Assembly: GCA_025266875.1 (NCBI GenBank)
Contig: JALLLT010000082.1
Coordinates: 19,641 to 83,640 of the forward strand
Direction of reading: 5' to 3'
Source of the DNA: Fennellomyces sp. T-0311
Lineage: Eukaryota > Mucoromycota > Mucoromycetes > Mucorales > Lichtheimiaceae
DNA length: 64,000 bases
Shown here: piece by piece, positions 24,509 through 38,934 of the stretch
How the letters are laid out: every line of letters starts with the position of its first letter
Position numbering within the stretch: position 1 is the first letter of the stretch
Program-made: the position numbers and the translations under genes
Notes under the pieces: model-generated
Told to the model about the DNA's origin: nothing
Databases searched by the model: none
What the model saw: the letters and a program-made list of their open reading frames with translations, nothing else

Positions 24509-25453
24509 CAGCTCTGATACGAAGCTTCCCATCGCTGGTTTGCGTAATCGGAAGGTCTTTTCAAATTGAAATACAGTGTCTTACAATCTTCTTGCTTGCT
24601 TTCCTCAGTAGGAAATTCAGAATTTCTGCCAGCGTATCACGTTGTGTGGTGTGGTATATTTCGTCCGACCTCGGCAACTCTATGACTAGACCTTTCTAGT
24701 ATGTTCCTTTTTCTTTGATCCGAATGATATAGGCTAAACATTACTAGTTCATTTAGCTGTTCGTGCTAATCATCATTAACATCGTGTTTCCCTCTTGTGT
24801 TTCGGCCGCATGAAAACCTTCTCATAGACTATTCTCTAGCCCAATTTCCCTTTTATTTACCATCGTATCATATCTACGTCAATCCTTCTATATGGTCCGA
24901 GCCGTGTTTCCATTCATTAGTTGATTCTTACCAGTATAAATAAGTCGCTCCTTAAAAGACAATAAGAAAAAAATCTTTTTTTCCGAACTTTCAAATACAT
25001 TCTGACATCCAATCAATCAGAAGCCGTACCCAAAGAAAAAGGCAACATACAAACGAAAAGAAGTCAATATCAACTTAAACATTACACGTGACAAGGGGAT
25101 CAAAGATTAATCGAAGGCCTTCGATATCGTTACTTTTAATTGTTTGCATATATGATTCTTGAAATCCTTTTCCATATTTTATCGTTCTGGCTAATCAGAG
25201 CAAGCATCTATAACTAGCAAACTATCTGGAGCACGCGCCTCACTCTATCGTCCCACTCATCGTCAATATAAATTGAGAGAGACTTCAATACTTAATATAG
25301 CATGATCTGGTGTTTGCTGTCGTATTTTAGCATCCATTTCGTGTCATAAAACACTAAAAGTTGACCTACATGAGCTGATTTTGATAGATTTTTATACGAA
25401 TGGAATGACTATAACACTATTTTTTTCAATTCAGAATCCTGACAACAGCACCC
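24509..25453. other. Intergenic, no gene seen
   Basis: A+T-rich, no open frame worth calling. A GGTATATT-containing stretch at about 24640 weakly resembles one at about 23935; too diverged to define a repeat. Confidence 0.3.
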
Positions 25454-26360
25454 CTACTTCGCCTTTATCCTCCATATCACCAATGGCAAACTTACTACAT
25501 TTCCTCTACCTTCTATATTAGAAAAATAGCAAACCAGTCTCCTTTCGTGTACATTAATAATGCATTCACAATATAAATATACCTTAGGCTTAGTTACATT
25601 AACCATCTTGAGAAAATCTGATGTGTCTACTGACAAATGTTTTGCGTGCGATTCTCCTTCTGCATCAAGTGTACGATGAAAACGTAAACCACCGAGCGCT
25701 TGAAGAAAAGGTGAAAGGAGTCAGGAAATAGTGTTTAAATAGGTATCTCAAATTGTTGCTCGGTTGAGCTGTTTTGCAAATTGAAATAGACCTTATCCAT
25801 GTTACTATGTTTGCTTTTTTTGGGGTGTGACTGACAACCGCTCTAGTACCGGCAAGTGAGTGAGTGCCTCTAACCATACATCGCCTACAGATAACGCTCT
25901 ATAAGTGTATAAGGGTTGATAACAAATTCCTGCGATGCTAAGTTTCTCAACGTGTTGCTATGGTGGCATGAGATAAGATATGATAGTTTAAGGCGTTTGA
26001 GGTGCTTGATCGAAAAGTCGAACCGAATATTTTTGTTCCTATGCTTTTCGAGACTTCCCAAAACTGGGAAATCAGGAAGAACAATATTCCAAGGACTGAT
26101 GGTGTTGATTATGCTGATTAATCATATGAAGAAGTCGTATACGACCGAGGAATATGAAGCTGATATATTATTACCGGAAATTCGTCGGGAAAGCATTCGA
26201 TTCCAATAATTTCCAGCATACTTGAATTGCGCAAGCGATGTGGATTCACACGGTTCGATTCGTAGCCATCATTTTGGCATACCATATAACTGCGCAATCC
26301 CGGCTGGGTACTCTTGCTTTGCTGAGCATGTTCGAGTCGTATAGACCGATAAGTTCCCAA
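25454..26360 (-). pseudogene. Decayed copy of the neighbouring F-box/LRR gene
   Basis: Read on the minus strand, several frames align in order with the 20989-22820 protein. KSTQPGLRSYMVCQNDGY aligns with KSTHSGLRCFIACQSGGY. SSMLEIIGIECFPDEFP aligns with ASTLEFIGLEYIPHEIP. WNIVLPDFPVLGSL aligns with GNIVLPVCPALEHL. HLPVLERL, GLFQFAKQLNRATI and PFLQALGGL align with its HFSMLERL, GLLQFVDQLGQTAI and PFLQAIGDL. VDTSDFLKMVNVT aligns with VDASAIVKMFEAT. Frameshifts and stop codons separate these blocks, and the F-box half (expected above 26360) is not recognisable. This is a 5'-truncated, degenerate duplicate of the LRR half. Confidence 0.8.
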
Positions 26361-28190
26361 TGGTGATACGTGGTAAATGATGATTTATTAGACCCTCTTC
26401 TTCAACATTTTACTTGCATATCAGCATTTCATGTAATAGTATTCAGGGTTTAGAGTGTATATCGAGAGAATATCATGAAAAAGGTATTACAATGCAAATC
26501 TTGTGGACTATGCTTCTCCTGGACTGGGCAGATAATATCTCTTTTTGGCCATTTGATCGGTACTAATCCCTAAAAGCACTGCTATACATACACAATTTCT
26601 TGGGACGTCATTTCGCTTAATTTGGTATCTTAAGAAAGGATTGTGAAGCATAATACTCTTTTCCTACCTGAACAAATTTTTCTGTCCAAGTGTTTATCAG
26701 AGTCGGGTGTACGTATGCTATCCGAACGTTTGCAAAGGTTTGAGCTCATACACTCCATGATATCATACATATTGTTGGGCTAACGTATCCCACCAGAATT
26801 GTTAGTCATACACAAGGAGGTCGTAAGAGCAGCATATATAGTCTGCTTCTGGCGCAGCAAAGTTAACTTTGGTAGTATGATTATTATAGAGTAAGACCAT
26901 GAGAGGTAGAAATTCACTCAGCATACGAAGGCTGCATGCACACGCAAGTACTGGACTTCACAAAGTGCATGTCACATATATATGCTTGTATTACTCTTTT
27001 GCACATAAAACCCAAAATTTCTATATCTAGATGAAGCATAAAGATGTACTAGTAGTTATCACTGTTGGGGTGCTGAAATTATGAATATAGCACATTTTGA
27101 AAGTGTAAATGGGGTATTTGCACAATATGCTTCAGCGTTTAATATCTTGTACACAGGTAACTAAGCTACTAGGTGTGTGAACTCATACATGTGGGTTAAA
27201 GTGTTGAGTGCGGGTTCGTTGATCATACTTGAGTGGGAATAGTACAAAAGTACAACCTATCACTGGTGATTACCCACGTATGAAAAAGTGTAGTATACAA
27301 TGATGCTGGTGGCCATGGTGATAAAAAGAATTTCGTCCGCTCTAAAAAAGAAACATGTTCTCGACCTAGTGATGATAGCACAGTGGACACGCTTCTCCGA
27401 ATCGCCGATCAGCCCTCTGTGCAATCCCAGTTCAGTTTCATACCGTGCTGTGACAGCATACTGCAGGATCAACATGCAACCCAATCAGTGGTCTTCGGTA
27501 ATAATTTTACAAAAGTATTAAGGAGCCCTTGACCCACTATATTGTCTTCATCCGAACAAAATACAACTTGAAATTTCCAATTGCGTGAGTATGACGACAT
27601 TTTAATCGGAGGAATAAGTTGGATACCGTTATCGAGGAACGGGATCTCGACAAGTAAAAAAATATGTATGACGACAGGTCGATGGCGTACCATTAAATGC
27701 TTCTGCTATTTTATGAAAGGAGAGCCGTGTAAGCGGAGGTGCTTCAGGGATGAAATTTAAAAGGTGCCGCTAACTGAGACATTCGTATATAGAGCATATA
27801 TGCACAGTAAAGAATGCGACTTGTGCAGTGCACAGATCAATACCGCATCCTTAGTTCTTTATATGCGTTATCGGAGTCATGACCTCTCCTTTAACAGCCT
27901 TGTGTTACAGAAGCATTTCCTCGGGTCTTTGGGCGATCGCTGATGAGGTCGCGTGCTCCATTCATATATTCATCGGCAAGTTTTCCCTAAATTTACCTAC
28001 ATCTTTTTCTTGCTCCCCGCAGTACCCTTCCCTTCTCAATTTTTCACTCCTTAGCCGGTAAAGCCTCAACCTTGATCGTCGGGGTTGGAACTCTACGGTA
28101 GGGTTTTCAGTGAAACACGGCCTCCCAGAACACGCCTATTAACTTGGATTATGAGGATAGCATTCACCAACTCCTCGATCCTGCTTCGTT
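26361..28190. other. Intergenic, 1.8 kb
   Basis: No gene supported. The lost 5' half of the pseudogene would be expected at the left end, but I could not align it. The right end is the presumed promoter of the hybrid histidine kinase. Confidence 0.35.
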
Positions 28191-31100
28191 ATGTCACATT
28201 CGGGATCAAGTTGTTCTCAGGCTGATTTACTTGGACTGCCGGGTGTGTTGGCTGGGCCACTCCAGATCCCTGGATATCATTTCAAGACAGCGCCTACACC
28301 AAGCTTAGCCCATGGCGAAAATGTCGATATTATTTACGGTTTCAAGTAAAGAAAAAGATCCAACGCGATCCGTACGCTCTGGAACTAACATGTCGCAGAA
28401 TAAGCAATAAAAGTCCTGTGGTAGCAAAGGCGTCTACGAATTCGCTACGATTGGAACGAGAGTTCTTTATTATGAAAAGACTCTACCAGTTTGCTGACGG
28501 CCCTTTATACCTTGGTAACATATCAACAGTTGCTATAGCAAAAAAAAAATGTGCCCATTGATATACCTTTTATATAGTGCGCCCACTCGAATATATCAAT
28601 CTTCCCAGCGGCCTTACTGTGGTTATTTATGCCGACGAAGGACGGAATTATCATAACTATAGACGACAGTCGGATGAGACGTCTGAAACATCAACACACC
28701 ATGCGGGTTACAGTGACAGATCGTCATCAGTCGGTAGCAGCAGTGGTAGCAGCAGCAGTACCAACTTGCGCGCGTGGATAAAGTATCAGCACATGACAAA
28801 CAATCCGTCATACCACCGTGACACATATGAACAATCGGGTGAAATTAACGCACCTCCTCACGCCTATGACTTGGGAACGTTTCTACGATTTGCGATAAAG
28901 TGCACCGACTGTCTCGAGTTCATACATCGACATGGTGTCGTCCACGGAGGTAAAACTAGACCTTTGCTCTTATTTCCGGGACAAAAGACTAATACCAGTT
29001 TGGTAGAAATTCGCTTAACTAGCTTTCAATGGAGTGGCGAGGATAATGCTCGCGTCAAATTATGGAACTTCGGATCAGGCTCAAAATCTCTTGAGACATA
29101 TCTTACAAGCGAAGGCTGGCGGAAAACGGCGACTAACAAGGAGTCAATGCATATGCTTCAGAGCTTATTGGTGTATATGTCAGCCGAACAGACGGGGAGG
29201 ACCACTTATGCGCCAGATCATCGATCAGATATTTATTCGCTCGGCATTGTATTTTTTGTATTGTTAACGGGTAGAAATCCGTTTGATGGTGGACCTTTGG
29301 ATATACTTAACGGGATCCTGAGCCGAAAAATAACTTTGGTACATGAGCTGCAGCTTGACGTACCAGAAGTTTTATCGCGGATAATAGAAAAAATGACAAA
29401 TAAGGTATGAAAATATGCAGCCCCTGCAGCGACTCCCTGAAATGCCTCCCAACTCATACATGTTATCACGATAGGCTCCAGACGACAGATATTCAAGTGC
29501 ACATGGCGTGCGTTCTGACCTCAAGGAGTGTCTCAAACGGCTGAAGGAGTCAGAAAAGTCGAACGAGGTATACCAACCTGAAAATTGGGTAGAAATTAGT
29601 CTCACTGTTATCCTTTATAGTCTATTCAGTCATTCCCGCTAGCACAGCATGATATAGCATCGGTGTTTACACTCCCTAAAACTATTTACGGTCGCCAGAC
29701 TATCCTTTCTGAAATGACGTACATTATTGAACGCCATGCAAGCCACTACAAATCATCAAGCCGAAGTCGTGAACGGTCAACTCACGCAAGTAATGCCGGA
29801 TCCGGTGATATATTGATTGGCAACAGCGTAAACACCATCGACTCCTTTAGCGATACTTCAACTCCCGATAGCGGAGACAATGGTCCAAAATCGACAGCGT
29901 CACCAAGCTATTGCAGTGGTCTCGAAGGGAGCGATGTCTCTAGTGCAAACAGCCGTGTAATTGGCAGTGGGAACGTCAAACATAACACTACCATTGTGGC
30001 AGTTTATGGCCCCGGTGGTATAGGTAGGTTAAGGGAATGTATCAGGGACAAGGTCATATTAACATTGCGCATCTTAGGCAAGTCGACCCTATTCAATGCT
30101 GCACAGGCAACTGCGCGACAAAATGGGTAAGTTGTTCGTCCATATCTCAGGGGGGGGGCTGTTATTAATCGGTTTTGATAAGGTACGTTGCCACGACAAA
30201 GTTTGATTCCAGAAACAAGGTACCTTACAGCGGTATCCTTCGATCACTGTCACAGATATTGCAACAAATCCTGTCTGAATCGGAGGATGAGATCAGGCAA
30301 TTCTATGACTATCTCGGATCATCGTTAGAGACGCAATTTTGCAATATAGCCTTACTTGCCGATCTTGTTCCTGAGCTGAAGCCCCTGCTCGATCCAGAAC
30401 TCACTAAGGATGAGCCCTCAGAATCGGAACCTATTCACATGGACAATGTTGAAACGCAATCGCGCTTTCATACGCTATTCATGGAAGTTTTTCGCGCAAT
30501 CAACAATTGGCGTATGACAACACTGGTAAGCTTCGAACAAACTGTTATGGAAAAATAAAAAACTTACATAGTGTTATAGTTTTTAGACGATATACATCAA
30601 GCAGGTAAGCCAAATGAAATTTCATGCAACGACAATCGTACGAATAACCTATTTTTAGATGAACCTTCATTGGAGCTGCTGGAATCGATGGTCACATCAA
30701 GAGTCAACATGCTCGTATTTGTCAATTATCGCGATAATGAAGTGAGCAACAAACTTGAGCAATTTCTCGAGAACAATACACCAAGCATCCAATTTTTCAA
30801 AGTGGACGCGTTGACGTTTGACTCGCTGACTGATTTTATATGCGACACACTCCACCGACCACGAGATGTGAATCGAGAGGCTGTTATTCCACTGGCCGAG
30901 GCTATTTACAAACGAACAAGCGGCAATGCATTCTATACCACTCAACTTCTCAGGACGCTGGAACGTAAAAAGTTGATCTTTTTCAACTGGGAAGAAAACG
31001 AATGGGATTATAATTTACCAGAAATCCAACAAGCTGCGATATACACCAACGATAACCTTCAATCGGATTCACCACTTGACTTGTCCTTCTTGGTAGCGCG

Positions 31101-34100
31101 ATTGCGAGAACTGCCGGCGGATGGCCAGCTTCTTTTGAAGTGGGCGTCGTTCGTGGGCGACACATTTGCATGGAGCACGGTCAAGAATTTGATGCTAGGC
31201 TCTGATCCAGAGGATAGCGTCAGTGATACCAGCAGTATCAGCTCGGAGAGGTCTGACAATACGTTAAAAGGCGAACGAGTACCATTAATAGAACTGAACG
31301 ACGTGCCCGGCAATGTCGCTCAAGATGGCGATAGTACTACCGATACCAGCGATGGACATGTGGTGGAGTCTCTCCATCCACTGATCAAGTTCTCGCATAC
31401 CATTCGTGACGAAGATGACGATGATGCAAACAGCAGCAGGTCACCAGCAATGCGCCCGCATAGTCGACGCCAAAAGAGCTCAGTACCAAGCTCTTCCTCA
31501 GGATCACTATCTCAATTTGCTATGCGTGACCCAATCAATGGATTACAGGCTGTATTGCAAGAAGGATATATCATGCCCACACAGAGTGATGAGTTCAAAT
31601 GGAGCCATGACAGAATATCACAAGCCGCAATGGAGCTTGCTAATCCAAAAACACGGTCCAAAATACATTTTAAGATCGCTACGTACATGTTGAAAGGTAT
31701 GAATTAAGCAAAAAACGAATGAAAGAAAAACAAGTAACCTGGAAACGATTAGAAGAAAATATGGACATTTTTTTGGTAGCAGATCATATCTTGAAATGCC
31801 CAGAACTTGTGTTGGCTTTATCGTTGGAGGAAAGAGCTCCATATCGACGTATCATGATCGATGCAGGAAACAAGGCCAGGAATTCTGGTGCGCACAGAAT
31901 GGCGTTTGCTTATTACAAGGCTGCTATACGACTGAGCAATTCGGATTCAGCATGGACCGACGCCGAGTACACCACCACTGTGAGTTTATACACGAATACG
32001 GCTGCGCTTAGTTGGGTTGTCGGTGAATATGACATGACGGAGGATTTGCTGGAAAAACTATTCGAGCACGTACGTGACCCGATTGACAGAAGCAACGCAT
32101 ATCGAATCGAATCGAAATATTATTTTGCACGTCAGCTGTACTATAAATGCCAACAATCCCTATACCGGTGTCTTGCAGAATTATGGGGTTGCGATTTTGA
32201 ATTCAATACCACCGATGAAGAGTTGGAGCGCGAATTTAACCTGGCGAAAACGAAGGTGGATGAAATTGGATTATCCAACCTTTGCAAGGACGTTAAACTA
32301 TGCGAGGACCACCATTTCAAAGTTGCCTCCTATGTGCTGGAAGAATTGTAAGTTTTCTGACTATCTATGCTTTGGGGGATGGTAATTAACTGGATTTATA
32401 GGTGCACAGCTGCATATTGGATCGGTCAATCCCGGGAAATGTACTATTGGGCATGTCGACTCATCAACTTGTCATTGGATAATGGTTTGACATCGGTATC
32501 GGGAATAGCCTTTGTTTTCATGGGTCTAGCTGCAGTAGAGCGGTTTAAGCTTTTTGGATACGGAGAGGTATATACATGCGAGTGACGTTCAAACATGGTG
32601 CTGATTGTGGCTCACAGGAACTGGGCGCATGTGGTGTTCAAGTTAGCGAAAAGTATGGTGGCAATTTTGAAAAGGGGAGAACGTATTTCCTATATGCCAC
32701 ATTCTTATTACTATGGAAACATCATCACCGAGATGCACTTCAATGGTACCGAGCAGCAGCGCCAGTATCACTTTCCAGCGGAGATCGTATCTATGCTTCT
32801 TTCTCCCAGCTCCATGTTGGCACATCCATGCTTACCCTCGGTTACAACCTATCAGACGCGCTACGTGAAGCCGAGACCTGTTTCGAAGATGTGCACTCTT
32901 GGTCGCCATCTGTACAGGTCAATATTTTGGCCATTTCAATTATTCGAACGATCAAGGCACTTCAAGGCCAAACATTCTACAACACGCCAGAAGTCTTTGA
33001 CGGAGATGACGGATTCAATAGCGAGCATTTTATAACTGAGAGTTGCAAGGATAGTTCTAATCCAGAGGTTGGATTGAACTGGTACGATTCATACAAAATC
33101 ATTCCTCTGGTTCTTTACGGTCATACCGAGGAAGCTATTGTAACTGGCCACAAATGCTTGAATACCATGTATCTACATCCATGTCACAAGCATACTCGCA
33201 TGATGGTGTTTTATTACTCGCTTGCACTCATAAACAAGATGCGACAAGGTATCGACCCTGAGGAACGAAGAAAGTTATGGGATCAAGTCAAAACGAATCA
33301 AGATATTCTGTATGAATGGGCCGATAACAGTAGAATCAATTTCATGATGTACTGGGTGTTGATAGAAGCTGAGCTCGCTTCGCTTGGTGATTCGCCGGAT
33401 ATTTCCAAAGCCTGTCGACTTTATGAAGAAGCCATGGACAGAGCTCGTGAAGGTGCTTGGTATCTTGAACTATGCGTAATTAACGAGTACGCGGGTGAAT
33501 TCTATGAACGTATTGGAATGCACAATGTTGCTTATGGGTTTATTAAAAAGGTGAGGATAATTATTTTTTTGACCGACCTTGCTTATCCATTAACAACATT
33601 CGTAGGCGGTCAATCTGTACATGACACATGGCTCCTATGGAAAAGCGCGAACTGTTAGTAGCAAATTTGTTGACCTTCTCGACAAGTACAGCGACGACAG
33701 GAAGGAAGTTCATGATACTGGCATCCAAACGGACCCGTTCCCATTCCTGGGCCCACAAACTACATGGAGCACGTCATCGTATGGACCCACGGCTACCATG
33801 AATGAACCATATGCATCCGAGTCAATACCCCCAGTTACTACTGAGCAGACCCTCCTGACGCTGGATATAGTAAGTGTGATGGATTGGAGTCAGCTGAATG
33901 ACTTGTACTAATGTGATCTTAATGACCATCAGCTGGATATGGCGTCCATTCTCAAGAGTTCGCAGGTCATGTCTTCCGAAGTCAAATTTGATGGATTGCT
34001 GCGCTCGATGATGACAATTATATTGGAAAATTCGGGTGCTGAATGTGGCGCGCTTATTGTCAAGGAGGAAAAGTATGGTATATGTGCATACGGTAGCCAG

Positions 34101-36684
34101 CAGGAAGGTTCAACCACCTACGATCCTCCTCGGCCACTCTCCGAAGACGATGACCTTGTTTCAAGCCGGGTTATAAACCATACCATCCACACCGGCGAAA
34201 GTATATTTATCCACGATATTCAGCAAGATACACGATTTGCTGTTGGTCCATGGTTTGAACGAGCTGGTCCAAAGTCGATTATATGTATGCCCATTATCCA
34301 CAAGAGTGCTTTAGCCGGTTGTTTGTTCATTGAGGGCTCTGTTGGCGTATTTACTCAACGACATATAACGGTACTAAGCCTGCTTTGTCAGCAAATGGGT
34401 ATTTCCATTACGAATGCGTTCCTGTTCAAGTCTGTGCAACGAGTTACTATGGCAAATATGAGGTAAGCAAATGACCAAGTTCTCTACGCGCACTTGCTAA
34501 GCCTTTTAATTGAAATATCTAGAATGATTGAAATGCAAAAACAGGCGCTTGAGGATGCTAGAAAAAGCAAAGAAGCTGCAGTCAGGGCGACACGTTTGCG
34601 CGAGATATTTTTGGCTAACATGAGTCATGAAATCCGTACTCCATTCTCTGGCTTTTATGGCATGATCTCGTTACTCGCTGAAACAAGGTTAGTAGTCAGG
34701 GGAACAGAAGCTCTTGGGATCAACGTTGCTCAGCGTAATTGTGCATAGGTTGGATCCTGAACAGCGTGACTTAGTCAAGACTGCCAAGGAGTCATGCGAG
34801 ATACTATTGCAGATAATTGATGACTTGCTCAACTTTTCAAAGCTGCAGGCTGGCAAAGTATCTTTAGACCTGTCACCGGTTGTTGTTGAGGATGTTATAG
34901 CCGACGTTGTCGAAATGCTTATTGCAATGGCAATTCAAAAGAAAATCAACGTGACATATTCTATCGCGAAAGAAGTACCTTCTGTTGTCATGGCAGATGC
35001 AAATCGCCTACGACAGTAAGTTTATATATGTGTGTGGGCGTTTTGTTTGTCTTGTAATTCTAACATCCATTTCAAGAATTATCATCAACTTATTAGGCAA
35101 TGCGATCAAGGTAAGGACATAAACGTACCATGGGTTTCCTTATTCTGACATGACAAAAATGGCATAGTTTACGCATGAAGGAGAGATCGCGATTCGATGC
35201 TCAGTTGACAAGCGTGCCAGCAAAAAGAGTAATGACGATAAAGTAGAGCTCTTGTTCGAGGTCATCGACACAGGCATCGGTATTAGTGAAGAGCAGCGCA
35301 AGGTCCTATTTGCTCCGTTTTCGCAGGTCGACGGCAGTACCACGTAAGTACAATAATTAGTCAATGGCAATAGGAAACTAAATGACAGCGGAAATAGTCG
35401 TAAATATGGTGGCACAGGCTTAGGTTTATCCATTTGCTTGCAGCTTGTTCAACTGATGTCTGGCCGGATCGACGTGTCGAGTGACCTTGACAAAGGTTCT
35501 AATTTCCATTTTACTATTCGGGCATCGAAGGTTCAGAAGGAATCCATAGAACGCAACAATGCGCTCGCAAACTTGCTGAATGATCTGAAAAACTGTCGGA
35601 TACTGGTGGCCGGCAAGCACGCATCAACATGCGCCATGGTGCGTCAATTACTCCCTGGATTAGCGGTCGACGGTGTATCTACGGTGGATGAACTCGTATC
35701 CCAAAAGACAACCGGCTATCAGGTGGTTATCGTTGGCTTGTTTCTTTCTCATGACCCCGAGTTCAATGCGTGGTCGGACCATATTCGTCACTTTTTCGAA
35801 CGTGCGCGCTGCGTAATCGTCATGCATTACCCTAGTGGGGCTGTTGGTGAACTGTTGGGCAAAAACCACATGACTATGGAGAAAGATGACGGGGAAACCA
35901 GTCCTTTAAATACCATCCCAGGTCATAGAAATGTCCATCGTGCCGTTACACGTTTAGCTGTCCCCTTACGCCGAGAGAAACTACTGCGGACTATGATTGA
36001 TATGCTCCATCAAACAGAAGAACCGCCATCCTCACCGCAGCCTACAGTTCGAAAGCAGTTATCAAAAAGCGCTACCAAGTCATCCAGTGAAACAATTACC
36101 CCCGAGGAGCGCGAGAGATTTAGCAATATGCGGATTCTCGCAGCAGAAGGTACATGTAGACAAAGAGGAAGGCAAAAGCGTTGTTGAGCTAATATTCGTG
36201 AGCAGATAACCCTGTTGCCCAAAAACTATTGTACAAGCAGCTCACTCGCTTGGGTTTCCAGGTCGAATGTGCAAACAATGGACAGGAAGCCGTAGATATG
36301 TGGAAGCAGCATCCGTCCGGTTACTACACGATGGCATTTTTTGACCACCATATGCCGAAGGTAATTACTAACTGGATTGTGCAAAGGGGGCATCTCTTCT
36401 GATACTAGTTTTGTTCACCAGTGCGACGGCGTTGAAGCAACCATGCGCATCCGAGAGATTGAAGTCAACGAGCAAAGACCGACGCGGTTTCCCATAGTGG
36501 CTTTAACGGCAGACGTGCAAGATAGTGCTCGACAGATCTGTATGAGTGCTGGCATGGATGAGTAAGTGAAACGTACATGCTTGATGTTTCGTCAGGGTTA
36601 AGCTAAACGCGTGCAATTAGGTACGTGACGAAGCCAATGAATCAAAAGGTGCTTTCCGAGGCACTACGACGCCATTGTAAATAG
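28191..36684 (+). CDS. Hybrid histidine kinase, Mak/Phk type (group X), 21 exons, exon-1 frameshift
   Basis: Twenty-one exons from ATG 28191 to TAG 36684 join in phase everywhere except one missing base at 28340-28343, giving about 2,447 aa. Domain order: a Ser/Thr-kinase-like region with degenerate motifs (VVHGGKTR for the HRD loop, LWNFGSG for DFG, then DHRSDIYSLGIVFFVLLTG); an AAA-type ATPase (Walker A GPGGIGKST, split by an intron; Walker B FLDDIHQAD); a long helical middle region; a GAF domain from about 33950; HisKA with NMSHEIRTP; HATPase (LLGNAIKFTHEGE, DTGIGI, KYGGTGLGLSI); and a receiver with AEDN, the Asp in FFDHHMP and the Lys in VTKPM. S. pombe Mak2/Mak3 share this plan and sense peroxide upstream of Mpr1 and the Sty1 pathway. 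All phosphorelay residues are present. Exon 1 (IPGYHF ... IIYGF, then VKKKIQRDPYALEL in another frame) lacks one T in a T run. Confidence 0.85.
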
Positions 36685-36946
36685 ACACCTGTCAATGAAC
36701 TCTTATAATTACCATGATACCCGGGTATCTAGACTACCACAAGAAGATCATAATGCATAAAATGTACAAAGAAACTATGGTTTATTGAATGCAAGTATTT
36801 ACACTGATTTCTTTCCCTTGTCAGTGCATCATTCAACCGAAACGAGTTCGTCGAAGATAAGAAAAATAAGATGGCGTCCGCACCAACAGTGATCATCAAG
36901 AAATTAAAAAATGGAATGAAGATACAATATGGTATGCGGCACAGGC

Positions 36947-37632
36947 TTAGATGAGAAGCTTTTCGATCTGGTTCTTGATGTTCTGGATCTGCGGCTTGAG
37001 ATCCGAACCTTCGTTTGATGTGACCGAGGTGGCGATGACCGAGCGCGACACACCGCACGCGCGACCCAGGGCGGTCTTGGAAGGAACAAAGACATAGGGC
37101 ACGTTCTTGTCTTCACAGAGAAGAGGAAGGTGCAACAAAATTTCAATGGGCTCGGTGTCGGCTACAAGTGCATGCAGGGAATTAGTCCTTCCATTCATCG
37201 GATTGCACCCCACGAAAAGAAACCAAGTTCCCCAAGAGCTTTCTCAGTAAGACTAATCAAGTTTCCAAGTCCACGATGCTGTTTGTCACCGGATAAGGGC
37301 AATTTGTCATCCTTTGCTCTTCCCTCCCACCCGTATTTGAACCCAACTTACCGGCCATCACAATAAACTCGGAAATGCCACGGTTGAGTGTCTTGGTTGC
37401 TAATTTAATTGCACCGTTACGATGGGGATATAATGATCTTTTCCGATCGAAACTTACCTTCGTTGGCTCCCTTCTTCAACTGCTTGTAGTGCGAGGCTTG
37501 TTGGATAAGATCCAAAATGGTATTGGTGAGGGTCGCATCAGCGAGGGGGAAAGCCTTGGGGTTGACAGACTACGCGAGACATAAGGTTACTCAACAATGT
37601 CTGGTACAAGAATGCGTGCACAAACTTACCAT
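36947..37632 (-). CDS. SNU13: Snu13 / 15.5K small nuclear ribonucleoprotein (L7Ae family)
   Basis: Exon 1 is just the start codon (37632-37630) before a GTAAGT donor. Exons 37569-37458, 37399-37352 and 37161-36947 follow in phase, total 125 aa, the usual length. The order [66 protein letters not shown] and [14 protein letters not shown] is that of the L7Ae/L30e fold of Snu13, which binds kink-turns in U4 snRNA and box C/D snoRNAs. The sequence is very conserved, so the call is firm. An ATG-only first exon is common in this kind of highly expressed fungal RNP gene. Confidence 0.95.
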
Positions 37633-38119
37633 GGTCGAGAGTGGCAGAGAACAAAGTGAGAAAGCTGCGCTGAGCTGTCTCATATAAATTTTTTACAGAG
37701 ATCAAAGCCACCCAATTTTGACAGCTGTCCATTTGCGGAAGCCGTACTATACTGCCCAGCGATCCCAGACCGCCTGGTAACGAAAACTATACCGCGCCTG
37801 TCGACTGGGAACGAAAAACGCACAACCAAACGGGGATAGAGGGTCATAGCTAGTAGTACCATACCAACTAGCATGATATTGGCCATATGTTGGTTAGCAC
37901 CCAACAAACGAGCAAAACTGATGATGTATTATAGCATGCGAGTTAAGAGATGGATAGTTTATAATGTGGTAATCTTTTTTTAGTAAACTGCCAAAAGTAG
38001 AATTTTGCACTGGAAGGATCGAAAGTTGCAGGTGTCATATTACGAAAGGCATTTCCTGATAGGCCTGAAGCAGCATACGCGTGGCAAATGATCTGTTTCA
38101 CTTAATGCAACTTTAATTT
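37633..38119. other. SNU13 upstream region
   Basis: Presumed promoter of SNU13 on the minus strand. Short open frames only. Confidence 0.35.
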
Positions 38120-38461
38120 TTATGCAAAAAATGAGAACCTGTAATTGCTTTCTTCTTTATCGCTGTCATGCACTCTTTTGTCTCCGTCAGCACTGCTTTT
38201 TTTGTCCATCGTGGGACATATCGCTGTCGCTATCCGTGCTTCTGGGCTACAACCACCACCACCCGAACCATTTGTTCGAAGAGCTTTGTGAGCTCTTGGA
38301 GGAACTCCATACATGGAAGGTAAAGCGTACTGCTTTCGTGGGCCTACCAAGCTCGAGTGCTGGTAGAGGCCAACTGCTGTGAAGAGCAGTGATACCAAGG
38401 CGATGAGCAGAATCCTCCGCTGTCGCAGAATATGAGAAGGTATTGGAGGAAGGAGCCGCTG
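38120..38461 (-). CDS. Hypothetical protein with possible signal anchor, start unclear
   Basis: An open minus-strand frame runs from 38461 to TAA at 38120. It holds a hydrophobic N-terminal segment after basic residues (RQRRILLIALVSLLFTAV) and then a Gly-rich and charged tail (DKKSSADGDKRVHDSDKEES). A TATA-like element (GGTATAAAAGGGG) lies at about 38475-38487, about 20-30 bp upstream of the frame. No ATG precedes the hydrophobic segment; an ATT sits where an initiator would be expected. The first ATG in frame (38314) leaves 64 residues without the anchor. It is either a small gene with a lost or spliced start, or a relic. Confidence 0.3.
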   Translation of the reverse strand, partial: QRLLPPIPSHILRQRRILLIALVSLLFTAVGLYQHSSLVGPRKQYALPSMYGVPPRAHKALRTNGSGGGGCSPEARIATAICPTMDKKSSADGDKRVHDSDKEESNYRFSFFA

Positions 38462-38934
38462 CTAGCCTTTTTTAGCCCCTTTTATACCGAGAGCCTGCGG
38501 CACAGCCTGCGTGACCATCAATGGCTTTTTTTATCAATGGAGATTGATGTACTATTCAATGTTAATACCTTCTATGGTTACCCTCGATCGGCTGTGAGGC
38601 CTTGAACAGATATCTGTGTGTGGATTATGACTTTGAGCGTCTCAACCTGCTGATCTTCCTCTTTGGTATGTTTTCTCTACTTTTTAGCTACGCCCTTAAT
38701 CATTATACGTGTTGCGTGCAGAAGATTACAACCTCTGTTTTGAGTCAGTCTTTAAGGACCGTTGCCAGGTTGATAAGCATAAAATCGAATGTAAAATATG
38801 TTTTATTGATAAATGTGTAAGGCGACGAAGGGCCGTAGACATTGGTAATGATCATGTAGATACGAAGAGACTTTGATGCAGCGATTTCGTTTTGGTGAAA
38901 GCTTTCGTTTTTTGAATGTATGTGTCCGGACAAG